Part shown: positions 8,581 through 18,582 of the stretch, one piece after another
Position numbering within the stretch: the stretch's first letter is position 1
How the letters are laid out: the number at the start of each line of letters is the position of its first letter
Assembly: GCF_022179465.1 (NCBI RefSeq)
Contig: NZ_BPQV01000004.1
Coordinates: forward strand, 62,001 to 126,000
DNA length: 64,000 bases
Direction of reading: 5' to 3'
Source of the DNA: Methylobacterium organophilum
GTDB lineage: Bacteria > Pseudomonadota > Alphaproteobacteria > Rhizobiales > Beijerinckiaceae
Program-made: the position numbers and the translations under genes
The notes under the pieces: model-generated
Database searches by the model: none
Told to the model about the DNA's origin: nothing
What the model saw: the letters and a program-made list of their open reading frames with translations, nothing else

Positions 8581-9837
8581 ATGAGGACGCTGTCGCGCTT
8601 CGCCCTCATCGGAATCATCGGAGGGAGCGCCGCGGCCTGCTCGTCGGACGCTTCGCGCCTCTCGGATCCCTTCACCAATCCGTTCACCTCCAGCGAGCCG
8701 TCCGCCACGGGCAGCCTGCCGGAGGATGGCGGGGACCTCGCGCCGGCCCCCGCCATCCGCACGCCGCGGATCCGCTCGGAGGCGCTCGGCGCGCCCGGTG
8801 GCACCGCCCCGGCCATGACCTCCCGCCCGCTCCCGATCGCCCCTCCGCCCCGTGTGGCCTCGACCGAGCCGGTGACCGGCGCCGTCTCGGGCCTCAATCC
8901 CGATGCGGGCCGCCTCGCCCCGGCCATGACGCCCCGCACCGCGCCGGCCGCGCCGAAGCTGCAATTCGCCCCCGGTCCCAAGGCGGTGGACAAGGCGGCC
9001 GAGAAGAAGGCCGCCGAGAAGGCGGCCGAAGCCAAGCGCGAGGCAGAGAAAGCCGCCGAGGCCCGCAAGGCGGCGGAAAAGGCCGCCGAGAAGGCCGCGG
9101 AAGCCAAGAAGCTCGCCGAGGCCGAGGCGAAGAAGAAGCATATCCGCCCCGGCCAGACCGCCGAGAAGAAGGCCGACGACAGGAAGCCGACCGAGAAGGC
9201 CGACGCCGCGGCCAAGGCGGCGGAGAAGGCGCGCCTCGCCAAGGCCGAGGCGGCCAAGACCGCCTCCGAGCAGGCCGCCAAGCGCGTCGCCGAGGCCAAG
9301 GCGGCCGAGGCTGCGGCGAAGGCCGCCGCCAAGGAGAGCGCGAAGGCGAAGGAGAGCGCCAAGGTCGCGGCCAAGGAGCCCGCCCCCGCCAAGGAGGCGC
9401 CGAAGGAGGCTGCCGCTCCGGTCAAGGTCGCGAGCGCCGATCCGGCGAACGTGCCCGCGGCGGCCGAGGCAGAGGCCTTCCGCTGGCCGGCCCGTGGCCG
9501 GGTCATCACCGGCTACGGCTCGGGCGGGAACGAGGGAATCAACATTGCCGTGCCCGAGGGCACGCCCGTCAAGGCCGCCGAGGACGGCACCGTCGCCTAT
9601 GCCGGCTCCGACGTGAAGGGCTACGGCAAGCTCGTGCTGGTGCGGCACAGCAACGGCTACGTCTCGGCCTACGCCCATAACGGCGAGCTCGACGTGCGGC
9701 CGGGCGAGAAGGTTAAGCGCGGCCAGGTGATCGCCAAGTCCGGCGCCACCGGCAACGTCACCTCGCCCCAGCTCCACTTCGAGATCCGGAAGGGCGCGAC
9801 CCCGGTCGACCCGATCCCGCACCTCGCCTCGAACTGA
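8581..9837 (+). CDS. NlpD-like M23/LytM-domain lipoprotein (degenerate zinc site)
   Basis: A 418-residue envelope protein. A lipoprotein signal starts at ATG 8581 (MRTLSRFALIGIIGGSAAAC, lipobox SAAAC near residues 17-21), followed by a Pro/Thr-rich linker. A ~150-residue Lys/Glu/Ala-rich coiled coil (about 140-285) comes next. The C-terminal M23 domain (about 300-415) ends in QLHFEIRKGATPVDP. In active M23 enzymes the first zinc ligands read HxxxD; here the site reads NEGINIA, so both are missing, as in E. coli NlpD. It is therefore probably an activator of an amidase rather than a hydrolase. No LysM domain is seen. An in-frame ATG at 8554 is an alternative start. Confidence 0.85.
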   Translation: MRTLSRFALIGIIGGSAAACSSDASRLSDPFTNPFTSSEPSATGSLPEDGGDLAPAPAIRTPRIRSEALGAPGGTAPAMTSRPLPIAPPPRVASTEPVTGAVSGLNPDAGRLAPAMTPRTAPAAPKLQFAPGPKAVDKAAEKKAAEKAAEAKREAEKAAEARKAAEKAAEKAAEAKKLAEAEAKKKHIRPGQTAEKKADDRKPTEKADAAAKAAEKARLAKAEAAKTASEQAAKRVAEAKAAEAAAKAAAKESAKAKESAKVAAKEPAPAKEAPKEAAAPVKVASADPANVPAAAEAEAFRWPARGRVITGYGSGGNEGINIAVPEGTPVKAAEDGTVAYAGSDVKGYGKLVLVRHSNGYVSAYAHNGELDVRPGEKVKRGQVIAKSGATGNVTSPQLHFEIRKGATPVDPIPHLASN

Positions 9838-9861
9838 ACGCGCGAAACAATCTGGCTTCAG

Positions 9862-9892
9862 GCGGCGGCTCCGGGAGGGGCCGCCGCTTTCG
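9862..9892 (+). terminator. Terminator after the NlpD-like gene
   Basis: An 8-bp GC stem (GCGGCGGC / GCCGCCGC) with a 10-base loop is followed by TTTCGTTC. It lies between convergent genes. Confidence 0.6.
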
Positions 9893-9907
9893 TTCGACGC
9901 GGTCGCG

Positions 9908-10270
9908 TCAGGCGTCCCGCGGCGGCGGGCTCTGGAGCGTGCCGTTCGGGCTCTGCCGGTCCACCGCCTCCGGCAGCAGCTTGGACAGGGTGGCGAGAAC
10001 CTGGTCCGGCGGCAGGCCAAGCTTCTCGGCGATCATGCGGACATGGTCGTCGCCGATCACCCGGCGCAGGTCGCCCGTGGTGATCGGCTCGTTGGGCCCG
10101 CGGCCGAGCCAGGAATTGACCTGGGCCGCGTGGCCGGATTGCTGGAGCCGGTCGAGCAGGCCCTGAAGGCCGCCGGGAAGCACCGTCTCGATGATCTGCG
10201 GCAGGGCGGCGGCGGCCGCCTGCCCGAGCGATCCGCTCAGCGAGCTCTTGATGCTGTCGAACAGGCTCAT
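9908..10270 (-). CDS. YidB/DUF937 family protein
   Basis: A 120-residue protein matching the YidB family: MSLFDSIKSSLSG at the start, then QAAAAALPQIIETVLPGG, GLQGLLDRLQQSGHAAQVNSW and GPNEPITTGDLRRVIGDD. The function of the family is not established. The ATG at 10270 has an AGGAAG ribosome binding site in front of it. The protein has no export signal. It probably stands alone between the convergent M23 gene and a DUF815 ATPase gene on the same strand. Confidence 0.85.
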   Translation of the reverse strand: MSLFDSIKSSLSGSLGQAAAAALPQIIETVLPGGLQGLLDRLQQSGHAAQVNSWLGRGPNEPITTGDLRRVIGDDHVRMIAEKLGLPPDQVLATLSKLLPEAVDRQSPNGTLQSPPPRDA

Positions 10271-10450
10271 TGCGCTTCCTCCCCCCGACGCCGCCCATGG
10301 CGCGCCGCGGCATCGGCGGGGCAGTAGACGACGGCACTGCAGCAGACGGCAAGCCCGCGCTTCACGCCGGACGCCCGCGGCCCAGGGGCAACCCGGCGCA
10401 CGCGCCTTCGATCCCACCTCCGAGCCCGTCCGGCGCCCCGATCCCGCGCC

Positions 10451-11323
10451 TCAATCCAGCGTCTTGCCGAGCCGGCCGGCGAGATCCTGGATGAACTGGA
10501 CGGCGGTGCGACCGGAGCGCGCACCGCGGGTGGTCGCCCATTCGAGCGCCTCCGCCCGCAACTGCTCGGCCGGAACGTCGAGCCGGAACCGCTCCGCATA
10601 GGCGCGGATCATCGCGAGATATTCGTCCTGGCTGCACTTGTGAAAGCCGAGCCAGAGTCCGAAGCGGTCGGAGAGCGAGACCTTCTCCTCCACCGCCTCG
10701 CCGGGATTGATCGCGGTGGAGCGCTCGTTCTCGACCATCTCCCGGGCGAGGAGATGCCGGCGGTTCGAGGTCGCGTAGAACAGGACGTTCTCCGGCCGCC
10801 CCTCGATGCCGCCGTCGAGGGCCGTCTTCAGCGACTTGTAGGAGGTGTCGTCGGCATCGAAGGAAAGATCGTCGCAGAACACGATCCAGCGGTGCGGGTC
10901 GGCGCGCAGGAGCGCCATCAGGTCGGGCAGGGCCTCGATGTCCTCCCGGTGGATCTCGACGAGCTTCATCGGACGCGCCGCGCCGCCTTTCGCGTTGATC
11001 TCGGCATGGATCGCCTTGACCAGCGAGGACTTGCCCATGCCCCGCGCGCCCCAGAGCAGGGCGTTGTTGGCGGGCAGGCCGCGGGCGAAGCGCGCGGTGT
11101 TGTCGAAGAGCTGGTCGCGCGCCCGGTCGATGCCGGTGAGCAGCCCGATCTCGACCCGGTTGACCCGCGGCACCGGGATCAGGCGCCGCTCCGCCCCCCA
11201 CAGGAAGGCATCGGCCGTGGTCGTATCCACCGGCGGCAGGGCAGACGGGGCGGCCCGCTCCAGGGCAGTGGCGATCCGCTCCAGCAGGGGCATCAGGGCG
11301 GACAGGGTCGGCTCGGCCGTCAT
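10451..11323 (-). CDS. DUF815-family AAA-type ATPase
   Basis: A 290-residue P-loop ATPase. Walker A is GARGMGKSSLVKAI (about residues 95-108) and Walker B-like WIVFCDDLSFD is at about 145-155. The C-terminal part has the family pattern DRFGLWLGFHKCSQDEYLAMI, then [20 protein letters not shown]. Members are conserved in alphaproteobacteria and often sit near yajC-secDF, as here, where yajC starts divergently 205 bp away. The biological role is unknown. Confidence 0.88.
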   Translation of the reverse strand: MTAEPTLSALMPLLERIATALERAAPSALPPVDTTTADAFLWGAERRLIPVPRVNRVEIGLLTGIDRARDQLFDNTARFARGLPANNALLWGARGMGKSSLVKAIHAEINAKGGAARPMKLVEIHREDIEALPDLMALLRADPHRWIVFCDDLSFDADDTSYKSLKTALDGGIEGRPENVLFYATSNRRHLLAREMVENERSTAINPGEAVEEKVSLSDRFGLWLGFHKCSQDEYLAMIRAYAERFRLDVPAEQLRAEALEWATTRGARSGRTAVQFIQDLAGRLGKTLD

Positions 11324-11528
11324 GGCGGCTCCGGATTCGAGGAGGGGGTTCGTTCGTGCGGGCGTCCTTAGCCGATCGCGCCGCGGCCGGGGAGAAGCCC
11401 GCCCGCAGCACGCGGTTGCGTGACGTTGCTTTCGGGAAGCCCGTGGCTATAGTCCGCGCGCTTTTCGACAGGCCCCGCCATCCGTGGTGCAGCTCAGGCC
11501 GCCTGTCCGACCATCAGGAGTTCCAGCG

Positions 11529-11864
11529 TTGATTACCCCCGCCTTCGCGCAAGGGGCCGGTTCCACCGGCGGCGGCGCCGAGATCGCCATTCAGCTGGTG
11601 CCCTTCGTCCTCATCTTCGTGATCATGTATTTCCTGATCCTGCGCCCGCAGCAGCGCAAGCTCAAGGACCACCAGACCATGATCAAGAACGTGCGCCGGG
11701 AGGACACCGTCGTCACCAATGGCGGGATCGTCGGCCGCGTGACCAAGGTGGCGGACGACGCCTCCGAGATCGAGGTCGAGATCGCCCCGAACGTGCGCGT
11801 GAAGGTCGTGCGGAGCATGATCTCCGAGGTCCGCGTCAAGGGCGCACCGGTCAAGGCGGCCTGA
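11529..11864 (+). CDS. yajC: Preprotein translocase subunit YajC
   Basis: A 111-residue inner-membrane protein of the SecDF-YajC complex. The single membrane helix (FVLIFVIMYFLILRPQQRKL, about residues 24-43) and the following Lys/Arg-rich turn are diagnostic. The start is a TTG at 11529: no ATG exists in the conserved region, an AGGAG at 11516-11520 is spaced 8 bases before the TTG, and the N-terminus then reads LITPAFAQGAG as in related YajC proteins. It is first in yajC-secD-secF. Confidence 0.93.
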   Translation: MITPAFAQGAGSTGGGAEIAIQLVPFVLIFVIMYFLILRPQQRKLKDHQTMIKNVRREDTVVTNGGIVGRVTKVADDASEIEVEIAPNVRVKVVRSMISEVRVKGAPVKAA

Positions 11865-11931
11865 ACAGGCCGGATGAGGATGCCGGGCCAAGGCACGGCA
11901 TCCGCACAAGAAAAAGAGTCGGACCGGGCGG

Positions 11932-13533
11932 ATGCTGCGCTTCTCCAGAACCAAGATCGTCACGACGCTGCTGGCGATCCTGATCGGCCTCAGCCTGGCC
12001 GTGCCGAGCTTCTTCTCGGCCGACCAGCGCAAGCACTTCATGGCGGCTTTGCCCGCCTGGGTGCCGCACTGGATCGTCCCGAACCGGGCGATCGTGCTCG
12101 GCCTCGACCTGCAGGGCGGCTCGCAGCTTCTGCTCGAGGTCGACCAGAACGAGCTCGTCGGCTCCATGGCCAAGGGCCTGCGTGACGATGTCCGCCGCAT
12201 CCTGCAGCAGGAGAACGTCCGCGCCGATGGCGGCATCCAGGTACTGAAGCGCGGCGTCCAGGTGCGCATCGCCGATGCGGCCGCCCGTGCCAAGGTCATG
12301 CCGAAGCTGCGCGAGCTCTCGCAACCGATCCAGAGCCTCTCGGCCACCGGCGTCTCCACTGTCGAGGTCAACGAGCAGCCCGATGGGCTGATCCAGCTCG
12401 CCTACACCGATGCCGGCATCACCGAGCGCACCCGCCGCGCCGTGAGCCAGGGCATCGAGGTCATCCGCCGCCGCATCGACCAGACCGGCACGCTGGAGCC
12501 TTCGATCCAGCAGCAGGGCGCCGACCGCATCCTGATCCAGGTGCCCGGCCTGCAGGATCCGCAGCGTCTGGAGGAGCTGCTCGGCAAGACCGCCAAACTC
12601 GAATTCCGCATGCTCGCCGACAGCCCCTCGGGCGATGTCGACCTGCTGCCCTCGAAGGACGAGAAGGGCGCCAAGGTCCCGGTCGAGCGCCGGGTCATGG
12701 CCGATGGCGGCGACCTCACCGACGCGCAACCGGCCTTCGACCAGCAGAGCCACGAGCCGATGGTGAGCTTCAAGTTCAACCTGCGCGGCGCCCAGCGCTT
12801 CGGCCAGGCCACCAGCGAGAATGTCGGCCGCCGCATGGCCATCGTGCTCGACAACGAGGTGGTCTCCGCCCCCGTGATCCGCTCGGCGATCACCGGCGGT
12901 TCGGGACAGATCACCGGCAACTTCACCGTCCAGCAGGCCAACGACCTCGCGGTGCTGCTGCGGGCGGGCGCCCTGCCGGCCAAGTTCACCGTGGTCGAGC
13001 GGCGCGTCGTCGGCCCGGGGCTCGGCAACGACTCGATCGAGGCCGGCAAGAAGGCGACCATCGTCGCCGCCATCCTCGTCGTGATCTTCATGTTCGCGAC
13101 CTACGGCACCTTCGGCTTCATCGCCAACATCGCGCTGATGGTGCATGTCGGCCTGATCCTCGGCCTGATGTCGGTGCTGGAGGCCACGATGACCCTGCCT
13201 GGAATCGCCGGCATCGTGCTCACCATCGGCACGGCGGTCGACTCGAACGTGCTGATCTACGAGCGCATGCGCGAGGAGCAGCGGGCCGGGCGTTCCCTGG
13301 TCTCGGCGCTGCAGGCCGGCTTCGACCGGGCCTTCGCCACCATCATCGACTCGAACTCGACCATGGCGATCGCCGCCCTGATCCTGTTCTTCATGGGCTC
13401 CGGCCCGGTGAAGGGCTTCGCCGTGGTGTTCATCCTCGGCATCCTCACCACCGTCATCACCGCGGTGACCCTGACCCGCATGATGATCGCCGTGTGGTAT
13501 ACGACCTTCCGGCCCAAGACCCTTCCGTTCTGA
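11932..13533 (+). CDS. secD: Protein translocase subunit SecD
   Basis: A 533-residue RND-type membrane protein that uses the proton gradient to help proteins leave the Sec channel. There is an N-terminal membrane helix (about 10-28), the motif LGLDLQGGSQLLLEVD near residue 55, a large periplasmic P1 domain, and five C-terminal helices (about 360-525) including LTIGTAVDSNVLIYERMREE. The ATG at 11932 is 68 bases after yajC, so the three genes form one operon with secF. Confidence 0.96.
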   Translation: MLRFSRTKIVTTLLAILIGLSLAVPSFFSADQRKHFMAALPAWVPHWIVPNRAIVLGLDLQGGSQLLLEVDQNELVGSMAKGLRDDVRRILQQENVRADGGIQVLKRGVQVRIADAAARAKVMPKLRELSQPIQSLSATGVSTVEVNEQPDGLIQLAYTDAGITERTRRAVSQGIEVIRRRIDQTGTLEPSIQQQGADRILIQVPGLQDPQRLEELLGKTAKLEFRMLADSPSGDVDLLPSKDEKGAKVPVERRVMADGGDLTDAQPAFDQQSHEPMVSFKFNLRGAQRFGQATSENVGRRMAIVLDNEVVSAPVIRSAITGGSGQITGNFTVQQANDLAVLLRAGALPAKFTVVERRVVGPGLGNDSIEAGKKATIVAAILVVIFMFATYGTFGFIANIALMVHVGLILGLMSVLEATMTLPGIAGIVLTIGTAVDSNVLIYERMREEQRAGRSLVSALQAGFDRAFATIIDSNSTMAIAALILFFMGSGPVKGFAVVFILGILTTVITAVTLTRMMIAVWYTTFRPKTLPF

Positions 13534-13618
13534 CGACAGACGACGCCCGCCGGATCGTGGCGGGCGGCGACGCCGTTTCCGAGAGGTGCCCGGCACCGCT
13601 CCCGCTTCGAGACCGACC

Positions 13619-14557
13619 ATGCGCCTGCTTCGCCTCTGGCCCGACGAATCGCATTTCGACTTCATGCGGTTCCGGCGCTTCACCTTCCCGCTCTCGGCGG
13701 CGATGTCGCTCGCGACCGTGGTACTGTTCCTGACGATCGGGCTGAATTTCGGCATCGACTTCAAGGGCGGCACCCTGGTCGAGCTGCAGGCGAAGTCCGG
13801 CGCGGCCGACGTCGCCGCGATCCGCCACACCGCCAACGGTTTCGGCTTCGGCGAGGCGGAGGTGCAGGAGCTCGGCAACCAGGGCACCGTGCTGGTGCGT
13901 CTGCCGCTCCAGGCCGGCGAGCAGGGTCAGACCGCGGTGATGAACAAGGCCCACGCGGCCTTCGACAAGGATTACGAGTTCCGCCGCACCGAGACCGTGG
14001 GCCCGCGCGTCTCCGGCGAGCTCGTCCAGTCCGGCACGGTCGGCGTCGTCCTCTCCGTCGTGGCGGTGCTGCTCTATCTCTGGTTCCGCTTCGAGCGGGA
14101 GCTGGCGCTCGGCGCCATCATCGGCACCTTGCACGACATCGTGCTCACCGTGGGCGTCTTCATCCTCACCCGGATCGAGTTCAACATGACCTCGATCGCC
14201 GCGATCCTGACCATCGTCGGCTACTCGCTCAACGAGACGGTGGTGGTGTTCGACCGGACCCGCGAGTTGATGCGCCGCTACAAGTCCATCCCCACGGTCG
14301 ACCTGCTCAACCTCTCGATCAACTCCACCATGTCGCGCACGGTGATGACGGCGACCTCCGCCTTCCTCTCCCTGCTCGCCCTGGTGCTGTTCGGCGGCGA
14401 GGCAATCAACGGTTTCGCCGTGGTGATGCTCGCCGGCGTCGTGATCTGCACCTACTCGGCGATCTTCGTCTCGACCCCGTCGCTGATCTATCTCGGCCTG
14501 ATGCTGTCGGGGGCGAAAGCCTCGCAGCGCGAGGGGGTGCCCCAGGCCGCCGAATAG
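13619..14557 (+). CDS. secF: Protein translocase subunit SecF
   Basis: A 312-residue partner of SecD. It shows the start RLLRLWPDESHFDFMRFRR, a first helix near residues 22-44, LNFGIDFKGGTLVELQ, and the conserved DIVLTVGVF..TRIEFN and SLNETVVVFDRTRELMRRY motifs in the later helices. The ATG at 13619 is preferred over an in-frame ATG at 13586 because it begins the conserved sequence. It is directly followed by a strong hairpin. Confidence 0.96.
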   Translation: MRLLRLWPDESHFDFMRFRRFTFPLSAAMSLATVVLFLTIGLNFGIDFKGGTLVELQAKSGAADVAAIRHTANGFGFGEAEVQELGNQGTVLVRLPLQAGEQGQTAVMNKAHAAFDKDYEFRRTETVGPRVSGELVQSGTVGVVLSVVAVLLYLWFRFERELALGAIIGTLHDIVLTVGVFILTRIEFNMTSIAAILTIVGYSLNETVVVFDRTRELMRRYKSIPTVDLLNLSINSTMSRTVMTATSAFLSLLALVLFGGEAINGFAVVMLAGVVICTYSAIFVSTPSLIYLGLMLSGAKASQREGVPQAAE

Positions 14558-14558
14558 C

Positions 14559-14599
14559 GCCTCGCCCCGAAAGGCGCCCGCCGGCTTTCGGGGCGAGGC
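14559..14599 (+). terminator. Strong hairpin just after secF
   Basis: A perfect 15-bp inverted repeat (GCCTCGCCCCGAAAG / CTTTCGGGGCGAGGC) with an 11-base loop starts one base after the secF stop. No T-tract follows, so it may be a partial terminator or mRNA stabiliser between secF and the downstream Mth938-family gene. Confidence 0.6.
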
Positions 14600-14674
14600 C
14601 ACGACAAGGACCTTCCCGTCCCGGATGCGGTTTCAGGGATCATGCGGGAGAGGACAGGCCAGGGAGAGCACCGG

Positions 14675-15061
14675 ATGCCGGAAGGCCGGCTTCACGACGG
14701 ATTCGTGCCGGGGCGGTACGGGATCGACGCCTATGGCGACGGCGGCTTCCGCTTCGCCGAGATGTCCCATCGCGGCTCGATCCTGGCGCTGCCCTCGGGG
14801 ATCCACGCCTGGGACCCGATCGCGGCCGCGGCCATCGACGCGGCGAGCCTCGCCCCGGTGCTCGCCGAGCACGAGGCGATCGACCTCCTGCTCATCGGCA
14901 CGGGCGCCGAGATCCTGCCGCTGCCGGCCGCCCTGCGCCAGCGCCTGAAAGCCGCCGGGATCGGCCTCGACGTGATGCAGACGGGAGCGGCGGCGCGCAC
15001 CTACAACATCCTCGTGGCCGAGAACCGCAAGGTCGCGGCCGCGCTAATCGCCGTCGCCTGA
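14675..15061 (+). CDS. Mth938/DUF498-family protein (NDUFAF3-like)
   Basis: A 128-residue protein with the single-domain Mth938 fold pattern: GIDAYGDGGFRFAEMSHRGSILALP, then LLLIGTGAEILPLP and IGLDVMQTGAAARTYNIL, where the G.DVM.T..A..TYN.L block is the family signature. The human homologue NDUFAF3 helps assemble respiratory complex I. The start at 14675 has GGGAGAG upstream; an in-frame ATG at 14642 is possible. It lies downstream of secF and 10 bases before a phytoene-synthase-like gene, which also has a complex I assembly homologue. Confidence 0.88.
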   Translation: MPEGRLHDGFVPGRYGIDAYGDGGFRFAEMSHRGSILALPSGIHAWDPIAAAAIDAASLAPVLAEHEAIDLLLIGTGAEILPLPAALRQRLKAAGIGLDVMQTGAAARTYNILVAENRKVAAALIAVA

Positions 15062-15071
15062 GCGGGGCCGC

Positions 15072-15956
15072 GTGAGCGACGTCACCAGCAATCCGGCAAG
15101 CGCCCGCGAAGGCCTAGCCTTCGCCTTCCAGCATTGCGAAAGTCTCGTGCGCGAGGGCGATCCCGACCGCTACTTCGCCACGCTGTTCGCGCCGGCCGCC
15201 TTCCGGCCGCATCTCTTCGCCCTCTACGCCTTCAGCCTGACCATCGCCCGGGTGCGGGACGCCGCCTCGAACCCGATGGCCGGCGAGATCCGGCTGCAAT
15301 GGTGGCGCGACGCCCTCCAGGGCGAGGCGCGGGGAGACGTGAAGGCCAACCCCGTCGCCGCCGCCCTCGACGACGCCATCGTCACGCGTCGTCTCGGCCG
15401 CCAGCCCTTCGTCGACCTGATCGACGCCCGGGTCTTCGACCTCTACGACGACCCGATGCCGCGGGTGAACGACCTCGAAGGCTATTGCGGGGAGACCGCC
15501 TCCTCCCTGGTCCGCCTCGGCAGCCTCGTGCTGGCCGAGGGCGGGGAGCCGGGGGGCGCGGCGGCCGCGGGCCATGCCGGGGTCGCCTACGGCGTCGCCG
15601 GGCTCCTGCGGGCGCTGCCCTGGCATGCCCGTCAGGGCCAGGTCTACCTGCCGGCCGACCTGCTGCGGGAGAACGGCGTCACCCGGGAGGACATCGTGAC
15701 CGGCCGGGGCGGCCCCGGACTCGACCGGACCTGCGCCGCCCTGCGGGCCCTGGCGCGCCGGCACCTCGCGGCCTACGAGGCCGCCCGCAACACGATCTCG
15801 CCCGCCGCCCGGCCGGCCTACCTGCCCACCGCCCTGGTCGAGACCGTTCTCTCCGCGATGGAGCGGCCGGGCTACGACCCGCTCAACACCCTGATCGAGA
15901 TCCCGCGCTGGAAGCGGTTGTGGCGGTTGTGGCGCGGCGCCCGGAGCTTCGGCTGA
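15072..15956 (+). CDS. Squalene/phytoene synthase-like protein, catalytically degenerate (NDUFAF6-like)
   Basis: A 294-residue all-helical protein of the squalene/phytoene synthase family, starting at GTG 15072. Recognisable parts are LFALYAFSLTIARVRD (about 52-67), IRLQWWRDAL (about 76-85), LEGYCGETASSLV (about 137-149) and GQVYLPADLLRENGV (about 190-204). The first Asp-rich motif, which in true synthases follows YAF and binds prenyl diphosphate through magnesium, is replaced by SLTIARVRDAAS. It is therefore unlikely to make phytoene or squalene. Human NDUFAF6, a complex I assembly factor, belongs to the same non-catalytic branch. It is coupled to the NDUFAF3-like gene, which supports that reading over hopanoid or carotenoid synthesis. 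Confidence 0.85.
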   Translation: MSDVTSNPASAREGLAFAFQHCESLVREGDPDRYFATLFAPAAFRPHLFALYAFSLTIARVRDAASNPMAGEIRLQWWRDALQGEARGDVKANPVAAALDDAIVTRRLGRQPFVDLIDARVFDLYDDPMPRVNDLEGYCGETASSLVRLGSLVLAEGGEPGGAAAAGHAGVAYGVAGLLRALPWHARQGQVYLPADLLRENGVTREDIVTGRGGPGLDRTCAALRALARRHLAAYEAARNTISPAARPAYLPTALVETVLSAMERPGYDPLNTLIEIPRWKRLWRLWRGARSFG

Positions 15957-16075
15957 GCCCGGGCCGCATCCGAACGGAGCAGTCGACCGGATCTCGCAAG
16001 AGGCGGCCCACGTATGGGGGCGTGCCGTCATCCACGCAGAAAAGCCACACCTTATGAATGCATTATCACGCTCCG

Positions 16076-16104
16076 TTGAGCGGGTCCCACGGCTCTGCTA
16101 GCAG
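16076..16104 (+). promoter_or_regulatory. Candidate sigma-70 promoter of the lactate permease gene
   Basis: TTGAGC and TAGCAG hexamers are separated by 17 bases, placing the transcription start near 16111, inside the inverted repeat at 16109-16140. Judged by eye only. Confidence 0.4.
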
Positions 16105-16108
16105 GATC

Positions 16109-16140
16109 GGATCGGTACGGCGGCAAGATCGTACCGATCC
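16109..16140 (+). promoter_or_regulatory. Perfect inverted repeat before the lactate permease gene
   Basis: GGATCGGTAC and GTACCGATCC form a perfect 10-bp inverted repeat with a 12-base spacer, ending directly before the GGAGGA ribosome binding site of the permease gene at 16158. It could be a repressor operator over the transcription start (lactate genes are often controlled by FadR-type GntR regulators) or an mRNA hairpin next to the ribosome binding site. Confidence 0.6.
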
Positions 16141-16157
16141 GGAGGAGCGCGACGCCC

Positions 16158-17900
<1,743 letters not shown>

Positions 17901-17930
17901 GCCTCCCCGGCGAACACCGAAAAGACGAGA

Positions 17931-17959
17931 CCCCGCACCGGCCTCCGGTGCGGGGTTTT
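17931..17959 (+). terminator. Intrinsic terminator of the lactate permease gene
   Basis: A perfect 11-bp stem (CCCCGCACCGG / CCGGTGCGGGG) with a 3-base loop is followed directly by TTTT. Confidence 0.9.
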
Positions 17960-18033
17960 CTCGTTCCGGGTGGATGGAAAATCCGGCTCGGACGTATCTT
18001 TCCGTAGGATCCCCCGAGCCCAGTTCTCTCCCC

Positions 18034-18576
18034 ATGGGCCTCCTCGCCTCCCTCCGCCTCGGCCCGCGCCGGGACCGCCTTGACAGGCTGCCCGCGATCG
18101 AGACCGACCGCCTGCGCATCGCCCCGCTCGTGCCCGAGGATGCCGCCGCCCTCCAGGCGCTCACCGACGATCCGGCCATCACCGCCGCCGTGGATTTCCT
18201 GCCCGACCGCTTCCGGATCGAGGATGCCCGCAGCCTGATCGGCAGCGGGCAGCGGGGCCGCGACGTCTTCCTCGGCGTGCGCGGACGCGAGGACCCGGCC
18301 CTGCTCGGCGTGGTCGGCACCCATCTGCGGGCGAGTGCGGCTGTGGAGATCGGCTATTGGATGGGCGGCGCGGCACGGGGGCGCGGCTATGCGGCGGAAG
18401 CGGTCGGCGCCGTCGTGCGGACGCTCGCGCGCGCCTATCCCCGCCGCCTGCTCGTCGCCGAATGCCGCCCGCAGAACGAGGCTTCGAGCGGCCTCCTGCG
18501 CAAGCTCGGCTTCGAGGATACCGGCGAGGACGGCCACCGGCCGGGCCGGCGGGTCTTCGTCTGGCGGGGGCCGTGA
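18034..18576 (+). CDS. GNAT family N-acetyltransferase
   Basis: A 180-residue acetyl-CoA-dependent transferase of the RimJ/RimL type: IETDRLRIAPLVPEDAAALQAL near residue 25, then IGYWMGGAARGRGYAAEAVGAVV (acetyl-CoA-binding R/GxxG loop, about 108-130) and AECRPQNEASSGLLRKLGFED near the end. The substrate is unknown. The start at 18034 is preferred over 17974 because the upstream extension overlaps the terminator region and is not conserved-looking. It ends 6 bases from the convergent trmFO. Confidence 0.85.
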   Translation: MGLLASLRLGPRRDRLDRLPAIETDRLRIAPLVPEDAAALQALTDDPAITAAVDFLPDRFRIEDARSLIGSGQRGRDVFLGVRGREDPALLGVVGTHLRASAAVEIGYWMGGAARGRGYAAEAVGAVVRTLARAYPRRLLVAECRPQNEASSGLLRKLGFEDTGEDGHRPGRRVFVWRGP

Positions 18577-18582
18577 GGGGGA

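Noticed and set aside
15072-15956. Phytoene or squalene synthase for carotenoids or hopanoids
   Set aside because: The first Asp-rich catalytic motif is absent and no crt or hpn genes are adjacent.
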